Position numbers and translations under genes: made by a program. The notes under the pieces are model-generated. The model did no database searches and had not been told where the DNA came from. It saw nothing but the letters and a program-made list of their open reading frames with translations. From assembly GCF_018127965.1 (NCBI RefSeq), contig NZ_CP072349.1:1182001-1246000 (forward strand): a DNA stretch of 64,000 nt. The letters are read 5' to 3'. Below, piece by piece: positions 55,915 to 64,000 of this stretch; position 1 is the first letter of the stretch; each line of letters begins with the position of its first letter. This DNA comes from Prevotella melaninogenica. GTDB lineage: Bacteria > Bacteroidota > Bacteroidia > Bacteroidales > Bacteroidaceae.

Positions 55915-56025
55915 TTAAAAAGGTGCTTAGTAAGGCTTCAAAAGGGCGTTAGTTAGACCTCAAAAGGGCATCTTTTGCAAGCCAATTGGGCGTTATTTGC
56001 AAGCCTTTTTATGGTCTTTACAAAA
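55915..56025. repeat. GGGCRT repeat array, copy 2 (about 22 bp units)
   Basis: Units CAAAAGGGCGTTAGTTAGAC, CAAAAGGGCATCTTTTGC, CAATTGGGCGTTATTTGC and a degenerate last unit. The start AGGTGCTTA and the piece AAGCCAATTGGGCGT are shared with copy 1 at 47.9 kb. Confidence 0.75.
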
Positions 56026-56159
56026 TCATCATACGAAAAATACGGACAAAAATGCGTCTTCAAAACTTGGAAATGATAAAGTTTACCTTTTGTATTTAGA
56101 ATTATTAGAAATATCAAACAGAGCAACTTTAACTTTCTTACTGCAAACTTAGAGTTGCT

Positions 56160-56339
56160 ATGAGTGCCTTATTATATAATTGCTTTAGCTCGTCCCTCTA
56201 TATATTGGATAAGCCTTATATCTTTTCTTATCTTTTGATGGAACAAACGGATATGCTTTACGAAAGGTTTTTCTATATTCTTTGGGGCTTACTTATTTAT
56301 ATCTGTACATTTATATACTGTAAACGCCAAGAGAACTGA
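56160..56339 (+). CDS. Possible 59-residue membrane peptide upstream of clpB
   Basis: ATG to TGA with a hydrophobic stretch (FFYILWGLLIYICTFIYC) near the C-terminus followed by basic KRQEN. Internal ATGs would give 33- or 28-residue versions with the same helix. No Shine-Dalgarno and only a weak promoter-like TTACCTTTTG near 56091. Plausible small membrane protein but not demonstrated. Confidence 0.3.
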   Translation: MSALLYNCFSSSLYILDKPYIFSYLLMEQTDMLYERFFYILWGLLIYICTFIYCKRQEN

Positions 56340-56392
56340 ACATTGAAAAGCACGTTCCCAACCTCCTTTCCCACCCTTTTCTAAAATCGACT

Positions 56393-56455
56393 AACTGACA
56401 ATTTGTCTAAAACAAACGACAATTTGACACAAAACACCTATAGGCACAAGGTTTG
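56393..56455 (+). promoter_or_regulatory. clpB control region with two GACAA/TTGTC-type sites
   Basis: AACTGACAATTTGTC (56393-56407) and ACGACAATTTGACAC (56416-56430) resemble the palindrome before htrA. A weak -7 candidate AAGGTTTG (56448-56455) lies 21 bases beyond the second site, so the sites again cover the expected -33 region. Confidence 0.5.
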
Positions 56456-56539
56456 AGATATAGGCAATAGAAACAAAAATAAGAACAAGTTCCGAAACCT
56501 ATTATAAAGGTGTAGGAACTACAGAAAGGAGATTTGAAT

Positions 56540-59128
56540 ATGACATTTGAGAAATTTACAATCAAAGCACAAGAAGCTGTTCAGAGTGCGATAAACATTG
56601 CACAGCGAAATGGACATCAGACCATTGAGCCAGTACACATATTAGCTGGTGTAATGGATAAAGGAAAGGACGTAATAAATTACGTCTTCCAGAAAATTGG
56701 CGTCAATGCACAAGCTGTGGAGACTGCCATTCAGAATGAGATGAGTCACTTACCAAAAGTATCTGGTGGTGAACCTTACCTCTCTTCTGAAACCAATCAG
56801 GTGATGCAGCGTACAATAGAGACCTCCCAGAAGATGGGTGATGAATTCGTTAGTATTGAACCGATGCTGCTCGCCCTACTTGCCGTGAACTCAACTGCAA
56901 GCCGCATTTTGAAAGATGCGGGTTGTACTGAGAAGGAGATGACAGCTGCTATCAATGATCTTAGACAAGGTCAGAAGGTACAGTCACAAAGTGGTGATGA
57001 GAACTATCAGTCATTACAGAAATATGCACGCAACCTTATCGAGGATGCACGTGCAGGAAAACTCGACCCAGTGATTGGTCGTGATGAGGAGATTCGAAGA
57101 GTATTGCAGATTCTTTCTCGTCGTACAAAGAACAACCCTATTCTCATTGGTGAGCCAGGTACTGGTAAAACAGCTATCGTTGAGGGTTTAGCAGAGAGAA
57201 TCGTTCGTGGTGATGTACCAGAAAACTTAAAGGACAAGCAACTCTACTCATTGGATATGGGTGCGATGTTGGCTGGTGCTAAGTATAAAGGTGAGTTCGA
57301 GGAGCGTCTTAAGAGTGTTGTTAAGGAGGTGATGCAGGCTGATGGTAACATCATTCTCTTCATTGACGAGATTCACACATTGGTTGGCGCAGGTGGTGGC
57401 GAAGGTGCCATGGATGCTGCCAACATCCTTAAACCAGCCTTAGCACGTGGCGAATTGAGAGCTATCGGTGCAACAACACTGAATGAATATCAGAAGTATT
57501 TTGAGAAAGATAAGGCTCTTGAGCGTCGTTTCCAGACCGTATTAGTAGATGAACCAGACGAATTAGATGCTATCTCTATCCTTCGTGGATTGAAGGAACG
57601 TTATGAGAATCATCACAAGGTACGTATCCAAGATGATGCTTGTATCGCAGCTGTTAAGCTTTCTGAGCGTTATATCTCAGATCGTTTCTTACCTGATAAG
57701 GCTATCGACTTGATGGATGAGGCAGCAGCAAAACTGCGTATGGAGCGCGACTCTGTACCAGAGGAGTTGGATGAAATCAGTCGTAGATTGAAGCAGCTTG
57801 AGATTGAGCGTGAGGCTATTAAGCGTGAGAACGACACAGAGAAGATTGCACAACTCGACAAGGAAATAGCTGAACTCAAAGAGCAGGAACATGGATTCCG
57901 TGCAAAGTGGGAAGGCGAACGTGGACTGGTGAATAAGATTCAGCAGGACAAACAAGAGATTGAGCAGCTCAAGTATGAGGCTGACCGTGCCGAGCGTGAG
58001 GGTAATTACGAGCGTGTTGCCGAGATTAGATACTCACGACTGAAGCAATTAGAAGACGATATCAAGAACATCCAACAGCAGTTGCAAGCGACACAAGATG
58101 GGCAAGCAATGGTGCGCGAGGAGGTTACAGCAGATGATATTGCTGAGGTTGTGAGCCGTTGGACAGGTATTCCTGTCACACGAATGTTACAGAGTGAGAA
58201 GGATAAACTGCTCCACTTGGAGGATGAACTACACAAACGTGTCATCAGACAAGATGAGGCTATCACTGCTGTGGCAGATGCTGTTCGTCGTTCACGTGCG
58301 GGCTTGCAAGACCCAAAGAAGCCTATTGCTTCCTTCATCTTCTTAGGTACAACGGGTACCGGTAAGACTGAGTTGGCAAAAGCATTGGCTGATTATCTTT
58401 TCAATGACGAGTCTATGATGACGCGAATTGATATGAGTGAGTATCAAGAGAAGTTCAGTGTAACTCGACTCATCGGTGCGCCTCCAGGATATGTAGGCTA
58501 TGATGAGGGTGGTCAGTTGACTGAGGCTGTACGCCGCAAGCCTTACTCTGTCGTACTCTTTGATGAGATTGAGAAGGCACATCCTGACGTATTCAACATC
58601 CTTCTGCAGGTATTGGACGATGGTCATCTGACAGACAATAAGGGACGAACAGTGAACTTCAAGAATACGATTATCATCATGACGTCTAATCTTGGTTCAC
58701 AATACATCCAGCAACAGTTTGAACATCTTAACGATACTAACCGTGAGGAGGTAATCGATAAGGCAAAAGTTGCAGTAATGGATATGTTGAAGAAGACAAT
58801 TCGTCCTGAGTTCCTCAACCGTATCGACGAGACTATCATGTTCTTGCCATTGACAAAAGAGCAGATTGGTGGTGTTGTTCGTCTGCAACTTGAGAGAGTT
58901 AAGGATATGTTAGAGCCACAGGGTATTGAACTTCAGTGGACTGACCCAGCTATCAACTATCTTTCAGATGTTGGCTACGACCCAGAGTTCGGTGCGCGTC
59001 CTGTCAAGAGAGCTATCCAGCGTTACGTATTGAACGACCTCAGTAAGTCATTGCTTGCAGGTACAGTCAATCGTGACAAGCCTGTCATCATTGACAGCTT
59101 CGGTGAGGGCTTAGTATTTAGAAACTAA
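56540..59128 (+). CDS. clpB: ATP-dependent disaggregase ClpB
   Basis: 862 residues from the ATG at 56540 (an in-frame TTG two codons earlier is unlikely; GAAAGGAGA lies about 10 bases upstream). N-terminal Clp repeat domain, first AAA+ domain with GEPGTGKTAIVEG (about 204-216), the coiled-coil middle domain (about 400-520), and second AAA+ domain with GTTGTGKTELAKA (about 603-615) and DEIEKAHPDVF. ClpB pulls proteins out of heat-induced aggregates together with DnaK. Monocistronic. Confidence 0.97.
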   Translation: MTFEKFTIKAQEAVQSAINIAQRNGHQTIEPVHILAGVMDKGKDVINYVFQKIGVNAQAVETAIQNEMSHLPKVSGGEPYLSSETNQVMQRTIETSQKMGDEFVSIEPMLLALLAVNSTASRILKDAGCTEKEMTAAINDLRQGQKVQSQSGDENYQSLQKYARNLIEDARAGKLDPVIGRDEEIRRVLQILSRRTKNNPILIGEPGTGKTAIVEGLAERIVRGDVPENLKDKQLYSLDMGAMLAGAKYKGEFEERLKSVVKEVMQADGNIILFIDEIHTLVGAGGGEGAMDAANILKPALARGELRAIGATTLNEYQKYFEKDKALERRFQTVLVDEPDELDAISILRGLKERYENHHKVRIQDDACIAAVKLSERYISDRFLPDKAIDLMDEAAAKLRMERDSVPEELDEISRRLKQLEIEREAIKRENDTEKIAQLDKEIAELKEQEHGFRAKWEGERGLVNKIQQDKQEIEQLKYEADRAEREGNYERVAEIRYSRLKQLEDDIKNIQQQLQATQDGQAMVREEVTADDIAEVVSRWTGIPVTRMLQSEKDKLLHLEDELHKRVIRQDEAITAVADAVRRSRAGLQDPKKPIASFIFLGTTGTGKTELAKALADYLFNDESMMTRIDMSEYQEKFSVTRLIGAPPGYVGYDEGGQLTEAVRRKPYSVVLFDEIEKAHPDVFNILLQVLDDGHLTDNKGRTVNFKNTIIIMTSNLGSQYIQQQFEHLNDTNREEVIDKAKVAVMDMLKKTIRPEFLNRIDETIMFLPLTKEQIGGVVRLQLERVKDMLEPQGIELQWTDPAINYLSDVGYDPEFGARPVKRAIQRYVLNDLSKSLLAGTVNRDKPVIIDSFGEGLVFRN

Positions 59129-59131
59129 TAT

Positions 59132-59166
59132 AAAAAGGGAGTGTGTCATTTGGCACACTCCTTTTT
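59132..59166 (+). terminator. clpB terminator
   Basis: AAAAAGGGAGTGTG pairs with CACACTCCTTTTT (one bulge) around a short loop, ending in TTTTTG. Confidence 0.85.
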
Positions 59167-59287
59167 GTTTCATCGGACATTTCAAGTGATACTACTATAA
59201 ATCTTTATGACGTAAACCCCTGTTCTCCTTTAGGCTTCTTTGTGACCAACATGTTTTCTTATCTTTAGTGATTCTACGTGTCATAAC

Positions 59288-59348
59288 CGTCCGCACTGTT
59301 GGTGTTCACCGTCCGCACCATTGGTGCTGAGTATCCGCACGATGATAT
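59288..59348. repeat. CAC-N-GTG palindrome array, locus F
   Basis: Units CACTGTTGGTGT and CACCATTGGTGC, then a degenerate CACGATGATATG. Spacers TCACCGTCCG and TGAGTATCCG. Confidence 0.75.
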
Positions 59349-59532
59349 GACATGATAAGAAAGAGTTATTGTGGCTCATCCACTATGGAGAGAAAATAAG
59401 ATGTGCCGTCACTGTGAAAACAGTTCCAAACTCTTTACTGTCAAGAACGAGTCCGCCTCAGAATACGCTATTTCACACATTCATTCCAATATCCCTGATT
59501 TTCTACAATGAAAGAAATCCTCAATATGAAAG

Positions 59533-59630
59533 TTCCTGTCACTCGTGTCACAAGAGAATAGCTTATAACCTGCTGATTTGCAGCTCGTTTGCACAAAGTG
59601 TTAAAAGTGACAGCAAAATGAAATAAAAAC
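59533..59630. repeat. MITE-like element, copy 3 (reverse orientation)
   Basis: The right end, read on the minus strand, is ATTTTGCTGTCACTTTTAAC followed by ACTTTGTGC, almost identical to copy 1. The other end has CCTGTCACTCGTGTCAC. The interior differs more than between copies 1 and 2. Confidence 0.55.
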
Positions 59631-59944
59631 TACTATAGTTATATCGTTACATTTTTAAAAGAGCAAACAATTTTTTATTTCTCAAAGAACAACATATAAA
59701 CAGAATTATTAGACGCGCCCAACTCTTACGTTAGTAAGATTAATATTTCTTCTCGCGTAAAAATAATTCTATTCATAAATTAAACATAGTGTATAGCACT
59801 AAGAGCCTTCTACTCATAGTAAAAAGAAGCTGTAAATAGTAGAGAACGAATATAAAAAAGCGTTGCTTTACACTTAACTATAAAGGTTCAAGACTGCATA
59901 GTACATACTTCTTGCCGTGTATTAAAACATAGTTTATAAACAAA

Positions 59945-60208
59945 CTATCTATAACAAATCTTGCAAGGAGTAAAGCCTTTTGACTTTGCTGCACTCACAG
60001 AAAGGCTTTTTATACTGCCAGAGCATCTATTAAGACCACGGCAATTTTGGCTTGAATGATACTTTCTTGCCTTTGGACCCGTACAAATGTAAACCGTTCC
60101 AGACTGAATATTCGTATTTCTCTTTGTAGAAGCAGTCGTTCCTCCTATCGTAGAGAACAACGCAAGTGCTATAAACACTGATTTGACAAATTGCATTTTA
60201 GTAAACAT
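59945..60208 (-). CDS. Small secreted Cys-rich protein
   Basis: 87 residues (83 if the second Met is used). Signal peptide KMQFVKSVFIALALFSTIGG. The mature domain has VYICTGPKARKYHSSQNCRG, then LNRCS and GFTPCKICYR: a pattern of paired cysteines and a His that resembles the small zinc-binding domains found in some nuclease-like or Ada-like proteins, here alone and without a catalytic domain. Function unknown. Confidence 0.75.
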   Translation of the reverse strand: MFTKMQFVKSVFIALALFSTIGGTTASTKRNTNIQSGTVYICTGPKARKYHSSQNCRGLNRCSGSIKSLSVSAAKSKGFTPCKICYR

Positions 60209-60294
60209 AAGATTGTTATAAAGAACTTAGTAAATTAGAAGTGAGAGCGAAAGGTAAAAGTTCTACCTCTTTTGGATATACATTTATAAAATGT

Positions 60295-60345
60295 AAAAAA
60301 TAGGCGGTATACCTACGTAAAACATGGTATACCGCCTAAAAAATA
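60295..60345 (-). terminator. ppdK terminator
   Basis: Perfect stem TAGGCGGTATACC/GGTATACCGCCTA with a 12-base loop, flanked by A-runs on the left, giving TTTTTTACA on the minus strand. Confidence 0.85.
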
Positions 60346-60358
60346 TATTTCTAAGAAA

Positions 60359-63085
60359 TTACTTCATTTCTTCCACTGCTGCTTGTGCCGCAGCAAGTCT
60401 TGCGATAGGCACGCGGAATGGAGAACAGCTAACGTAGTTAAGACCTACACGATGGCAGAACTTAACAGAACTTGGCTCACCACCATGCTCACCACAGATA
60501 CCACACTTGAGGTTCTTGCGAGTCTCACGGCCCTTCTCAACAGCCATTTTAATAAGCTGACCAACACCCTTCTGGTCGAGAACCTGGAATGGGTCAACAT
60601 CAAGAATCTTCTTCTCTAAGTAGCTTGGCAAGAAGCTTGCGATGTCATCACGGCTATAACCGAAGGTCATCTGAGTCAAGTCATTTGTACCGAAGCTAAA
60701 GTATTCAGCCTTCTGTGCAATAACATCAGCTGTCAAAGCAGCACGAGGAATCTCAATCATCGTACCCACCTTGAATTCAACCTCAACGCCTTCCTTCTTG
60801 AAAAGTTTATTTGCAGTTTTGCGAATAATGTTCTCTTGAATATCAAGCTCATTAACAATACCTACCAATGGTACCATAATCTCTGGCTTAGGATTGAAGC
60901 CTTCCTTCTTCAACTGAACTGCAGCACCGAGGATAGCCTTAGTCTGCATTGCAGTAATCTCTGGGAATGTGTTACCCAAACGGCAACCACGAAGACCCAA
61001 CATTGGGTTGCTCTCAGAGAGTGCACTTACACGACTCTGAATAAACTGAACGCTAACGCCCATCTCTTCAGCCATGACTTCCTGTCCCTTAAGGTCATGT
61101 GGAACGAACTCATGCAAAGGAGGATCAAGCAGACGAATGTTAACAGGCATACCGTCCATGCACTTCAAGATACCATAGAAGTCCTGCTTCTGATAAGGTA
61201 AGAGCTTGTCAAGTGCTCTTTCACGCTCCTCAGTAGTGTTTGCGAGAATCATCTCACGCATAGCCTTAATCTTCTCGTTCTCAAAGAACATGTGCTCTGT
61301 ACGGCAAAGACCGATACCAACAGCACCGAAGTTGCTTGCTACTTCTGCATCGTGTGGAGTATCTGCGTTGGTACGAACAACCAACTTGCTATACTTCTTA
61401 CAAAGATCCATCAGCTCAGCGAAGTCACCTGTTACCTCAGCTGGACGAGTCTTAACCTCACCAAGATAAACTTCACCTGTTGAACCATTCAAAGAGATAT
61501 AGTCACCCTCACGGATAATTGTTCCGTCAATCTCCAAAGTACGCGCCTTATAGTCGACCATGATTGCACCAGCACCACTAACACAGCACTTACCCATACC
61601 ACGAGCAACAACGGCAGCGTGTGAAGTCATACCGCCACGAGCTGTCAAGATACCCTCAGCAGCAGACATACCTGCGAGGTCCTCTGGAGAAGTTTCAATA
61701 CGAACCATGATAACTTGACGACCATCCTCGTGCCACTTTGTAGCATCGTCAGCGAAGAATACAACCTGACCACTTGCAGCACCTGGAGAAGCTGGCAAAC
61801 CACGTGTCAACACATGTGCCTGAGCCAATGCCTCCTTATCGAATACTGGGTGGAGAAGTTCGTCGAGTTTGTTTGGCTCACAACGCATAAGCGCTGTCTT
61901 CTCATCAATCTCACCTTCATGGAGCAGGTCCATAGCAATCTTAACCATTGCAGTACCTGTACGCTTACCATTACGAGTCTGAAGGAACCAAAGCTTACCT
62001 TCTTGTACTGTAAACTCCATATCCTGCATATCGTGATAGTGCTTCTCCAACTTATCTTGAAGTGCATAGAGCTGCTTGTACAACTCTGGCATAGCCTCTT
62101 CCATTGAAGGATATTTAGTTGCACGAGTCTCTTCGTCAATATTTTGCTGTGCAGCCCAACGGAGTGAACCTTCCTTTGTAATCTGCTGTGGAGTACGGAT
62201 ACCTGCAACAACATCCTCACCCTGTGCATTGATAAGATACTCACCATTAAAGAGGTTCTCACCAGTACCAGCATCACGAGAGAAGCAAACACCAGTTGCA
62301 GATGACTCACCCATGTTACCGAATACCATTGCCTGAACTGTTACTGCTGTACCCCACTCTTGTGGAATACCCTCCATCTTACGGTAGAGGATAGCACGCT
62401 CGTTCATCCATGAATCGAACACAGCACAAATAGCACCCCACAACTGCTCCATTGGATCATCTGGAAAGTCTTGCCCTGTCTGCTCCTTAATAGCTTTTTT
62501 GAAGAGAGCTACAAGCTGCTTCAAGTCTTCAACAGTCATCTCGCTGTCGAGTTTAATGCCACGCTCAGCCTTAACCTGCTGGATAATTGCCTCAAATGGA
62601 TCGATATCTTCCTTGTTTACAGGCTTCATACCCAAAACAACATCACCGTACATCTGTACAAAACGACGGTAACTATCGTAAGCAAAACGCTCGTTACCCG
62701 TCTTCTCAATCAATCCTGCAACCACAGCATCATTAAGACCAAGGTTAAGGATTGTATCCATCATACCTGGCATAGAAGCACGTGCACCAGAACGTACACT
62801 CATCAGGAGAGGATTAGCTGGGTCACCGAAGGTTGAATTCATCAAGCTTTCTACATGCTTAACACTATTCTCTACTTCTGCCTTCAGCAAGCCTACTACA
62901 GTCTCTTTACCTTTCTCATAATACTCAGTACATACATCAGTGGTAATTGTGAAACCTGGAGGAACAGGTACACCGATGAGATTCATCTCAGCCAGATTGG
63001 CGCCCTTGCCACCAAGGAGATTTCTCATATCAGCCTTACCCTCAGCCTTACCATTACCAAAGGTATAAACTCTCTTTTCGCTCAT
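60359..63085 (-). CDS. ppdK: Pyruvate, phosphate dikinase
   Basis: 908 residues, full length. It interconverts pyruvate plus ATP plus phosphate with PEP, AMP and pyrophosphate. N-terminal nucleotide domain: FGNGKAEGKADMRNLLGGKG and NMGESSATGVCFSRDAGTGE. Catalytic His in the central domain: GGMTSHAAVVARGMGKCCV. C-terminal PEP domain: LCRTEHMFFE and CGICGEHGGEPSSVKFC with the catalytic Cys. -7 box TATATTTG on the minus strand at 63125-63132. Central to the PEP-pyruvate node in Bacteroidales. Confidence 0.97.
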   Translation of the reverse strand: MSEKRVYTFGNGKAEGKADMRNLLGGKGANLAEMNLIGVPVPPGFTITTDVCTEYYEKGKETVVGLLKAEVENSVKHVESLMNSTFGDPANPLLMSVRSGARASMPGMMDTILNLGLNDAVVAGLIEKTGNERFAYDSYRRFVQMYGDVVLGMKPVNKEDIDPFEAIIQQVKAERGIKLDSEMTVEDLKQLVALFKKAIKEQTGQDFPDDPMEQLWGAICAVFDSWMNERAILYRKMEGIPQEWGTAVTVQAMVFGNMGESSATGVCFSRDAGTGENLFNGEYLINAQGEDVVAGIRTPQQITKEGSLRWAAQQNIDEETRATKYPSMEEAMPELYKQLYALQDKLEKHYHDMQDMEFTVQEGKLWFLQTRNGKRTGTAMVKIAMDLLHEGEIDEKTALMRCEPNKLDELLHPVFDKEALAQAHVLTRGLPASPGAASGQVVFFADDATKWHEDGRQVIMVRIETSPEDLAGMSAAEGILTARGGMTSHAAVVARGMGKCCVSGAGAIMVDYKARTLEIDGTIIREGDYISLNGSTGEVYLGEVKTRPAEVTGDFAELMDLCKKYSKLVVRTNADTPHDAEVASNFGAVGIGLCRTEHMFFENEKIKAMREMILANTTEERERALDKLLPYQKQDFYGILKCMDGMPVNIRLLDPPLHEFVPHDLKGQEVMAEEMGVSVQFIQSRVSALSESNPMLGLRGCRLGNTFPEITAMQTKAILGAAVQLKKEGFNPKPEIMVPLVGIVNELDIQENIIRKTANKLFKKEGVEVEFKVGTMIEIPRAALTADVIAQKAEYFSFGTNDLTQMTFGYSRDDIASFLPSYLEKKILDVDPFQVLDQKGVGQLIKMAVEKGRETRKNLKCGICGEHGGEPSSVKFCHRVGLNYVSCSPFRVPIARLAAAQAAVEEMK

Positions 63086-63258
63086 AAGTTAAAAATGATA
63101 ATGAATTTTAGTTATTTCTATAGTGCAAATATACCAATAAATAGGTAAAGTAACAAACTTTTCTATAAAAATTGCTATCTTCACCTTACATTTTTACTTT
63201 GTTAGCGAACACAGACTTGAAAAAACTATCAAGCAGACTCCAAACGGGAAAAATTTAG

Positions 63259-63266
63259 TAACTTTG
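63259..63266 (+). promoter_or_regulatory. rlmD -7 element
   Basis: TAACTTTG followed by GCAGCG, 21 bases before the ATG at 63288. Confidence 0.65.
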
Positions 63267-63287
63267 CAGCGAAATACAAAACAGATT

Positions 63288-64000
63288 ATGAGTAGAAAAA
63301 GAAAGCCATTACCCATTCTGGAGAATGTCACAATAGAAGCTGTGGCAGCCGAAGGTAAATGTGTTGCACATGTTGATGATAAAGTTATTTTTGTTCCTTT
63401 TGTTGTACCTGGGGACGTAGTTGACCTTCAGGTGCGCAAGAAGAAGCGTAGCTATTGCGAAGCTACAGTCGTTCGCTTCATCAGTAAAAGTGCTGTACGT
63501 CAGGAACCTATGTGTGAACACTTTGGTATCTGTGGTGGATGTAAGTGGCAAAACCTTCCTTACGAAGAACAGTTGAAAGCAAAGCAACAGCAAGTATATG
63601 ATCAACTGAGTCGTATCGGTAAGGTTGAGCTCCCTGAGTTTCGCCCAATCATGGGTTCAGTACACACCAAGGAATATCGTAACAAGCTCGAATTTGGTTG
63701 TGCTAACAAGCGTTGGTACACAGAAGAAGAGTTAAAAGCTCTACCAAAAGGCGTTGGCTTGGCTGAAGGAGCCATCGGCTTCCATATTACAGGTGCCTTT
63801 GATAAGGTATATCCTATAGAGAAATGCTGGTTGATGAACGACCTCTGCAACAAGATTCGCAAGGATATACGCGACTATGCATTCTCTACTGGAATGAAGT
63901 TCTACGATATTCGTGCACAACATGGCTTATTGCGAGATATTATGGTGCGCAACTCTAATACTGGCGAATGGATGGTACTTGTACAGTTCCACTATGACGA
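63288..64000 (+). CDS. rlmD: 23S rRNA (uracil-C5)-methyltransferase, 5' part (RlmD/RumA family)
   Basis: The frame from the ATG at 63288 stays open to the window end (237 codons), so the gene is cut. MSRKRKPLPILENVTIEAVA starts a TRAM domain (VFVPFVVPGDVVDL region), then the [4Fe-4S] cysteines CEHFGICGGCKWQNL and the KEYRNKLEFG segment typical of RumA. The SAM and catalytic motifs lie beyond the window. Bacteroidetes have more than one RumA-like paralogue, so RlmD rather than RlmC-like is likely but not certain. Confidence 0.88.
   Translation, partial: MSRKRKPLPILENVTIEAVAAEGKCVAHVDDKVIFVPFVVPGDVVDLQVRKKKRSYCEATVVRFISKSAVRQEPMCEHFGICGGCKWQNLPYEEQLKAKQQQVYDQLSRIGKVELPEFRPIMGSVHTKEYRNKLEFGCANKRWYTEEELKALPKGVGLAEGAIGFHITGAFDKVYPIEKCWLMNDLCNKIRKDIRDYAFSTGMKFYDIRAQHGLLRDIMVRNSNTGEWMVLVQFHYD

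Larger units (their letters stand above)
55536..56539. other. Long intergenic region before clpB
   Basis: About 1 kb. It contains the GGGCRT repeat array (55915-56025), a possible 59-residue membrane ORF (56160-56339) and the clpB control region (56393-56455). The remaining sequence is A/T-rich without recognised features. Confidence 0.5.
59167..59944. other. Intergenic region clpB to small secreted protein
   Basis: About 780 bases. It contains the palindrome array at 59288-59348 and the third MITE-like copy at about 59530-59630. An 85-codon frame at 59369-59626 overlaps these repeats and shows no protein-like composition, so it is not called. Confidence 0.5.

Noticed and set aside
59369..59626. 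Plus-strand frame of 85 codons after clpB
   Set aside because: It overlaps repeat sequences and lacks a promoter, Shine-Dalgarno or protein-like composition.

Overview
The window is a 64 kb piece of a Bacteroidales chromosome, most probably an oral Prevotella of the melaninogenica/histicola type. Supporting signs are low-to-moderate GC, the Bacteroidetes promoter signature (TAnnTTTG at -7, often with TTTG/TTG near -33) upstream of many genes, mostly absent Shine-Dalgarno sequences, the short 287-residue RpoD, GldE, a serine palmitoyltransferase of the Bacteroides type, an M64 peptidase and an S9 dipeptidyl peptidase. The genus is inference from gene content and style; no species marker was computed. 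The region is mainly core genome with one insertion sequence and many short intergenic repeats.

Layout. 1-9 kb: the 3' end of a DUF2723/GT117 membrane glycosyltransferase, a polysaccharide deacetylase, queG, a cupin, a small unknown protein, glyA and a secreted M64 peptidase whose signal-peptide start is frameshifted. 9-14 kb: tRNA-Thr and tRNA-Gly, a lipoprotein, a YecH-like/glutaredoxin-like pair, and the leftward operon coiled-coil protein-zapA-rny. 14-18 kb: surface polysaccharide genes (rfbA, a Wzc-type tyrosine kinase, a BT0820-type HAD phosphatase). 18-23 kb, leftward: serB, a 37-residue peptide gene, a phosphopantetheinyl transferase, gldE and ssb (both carrying single-base frameshifts as read). 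23-24 kb: five leftward tRNA genes. 24-27.5 kb: divergent serine palmitoyltransferase and lipid kinase genes, plus trmN6. 27.8-34.5 kb: lon-tgt-lptG-type permease-DEAD helicase. 34.6-40.6 kb, leftward: tRNA-Tyr and tRNA-Val, a purine permease, nudC, a 5'-nucleotidase and gdhA. 41-43 kb: an intact IS1634-family element. 43.6-45.5 kb: tRNA-Cys, three small membrane/unknown proteins and RNase P RNA. 46-51.7 kb: htrA, rpoD, and a compact cassette of secreted protein, HprK-like kinase, S26-type peptidase and PqqD-like protein. 52-64 kb: dipeptidyl peptidase IV, a TIGR01212 radical SAM protein, clpB, a small Cys-rich secreted protein, ppdK and the start of rlmD.

The most unusual content is: (1) the HprK-like/S26-peptidase/PqqD-like cassette, which resembles the accessory enzymes of peptide-modification systems but has no adjacent maturase; (2) a 37-residue acidic peptide gene with its own promoter, a perfect Shine-Dalgarno and a terminator; (3) several families of short intergenic repeats, notably six arrays of CAC-N5/6-GTG palindromes and two arrays of about 22 bp GGGCRT units; (4) matching GACAA/TTGTC palindromes upstream of htrA and clpB; (5) four single-base deletions in A/T-rich runs that break the M64 peptidase, gldE (twice) and ssb, which may be sequence errors because ssb is normally essential.
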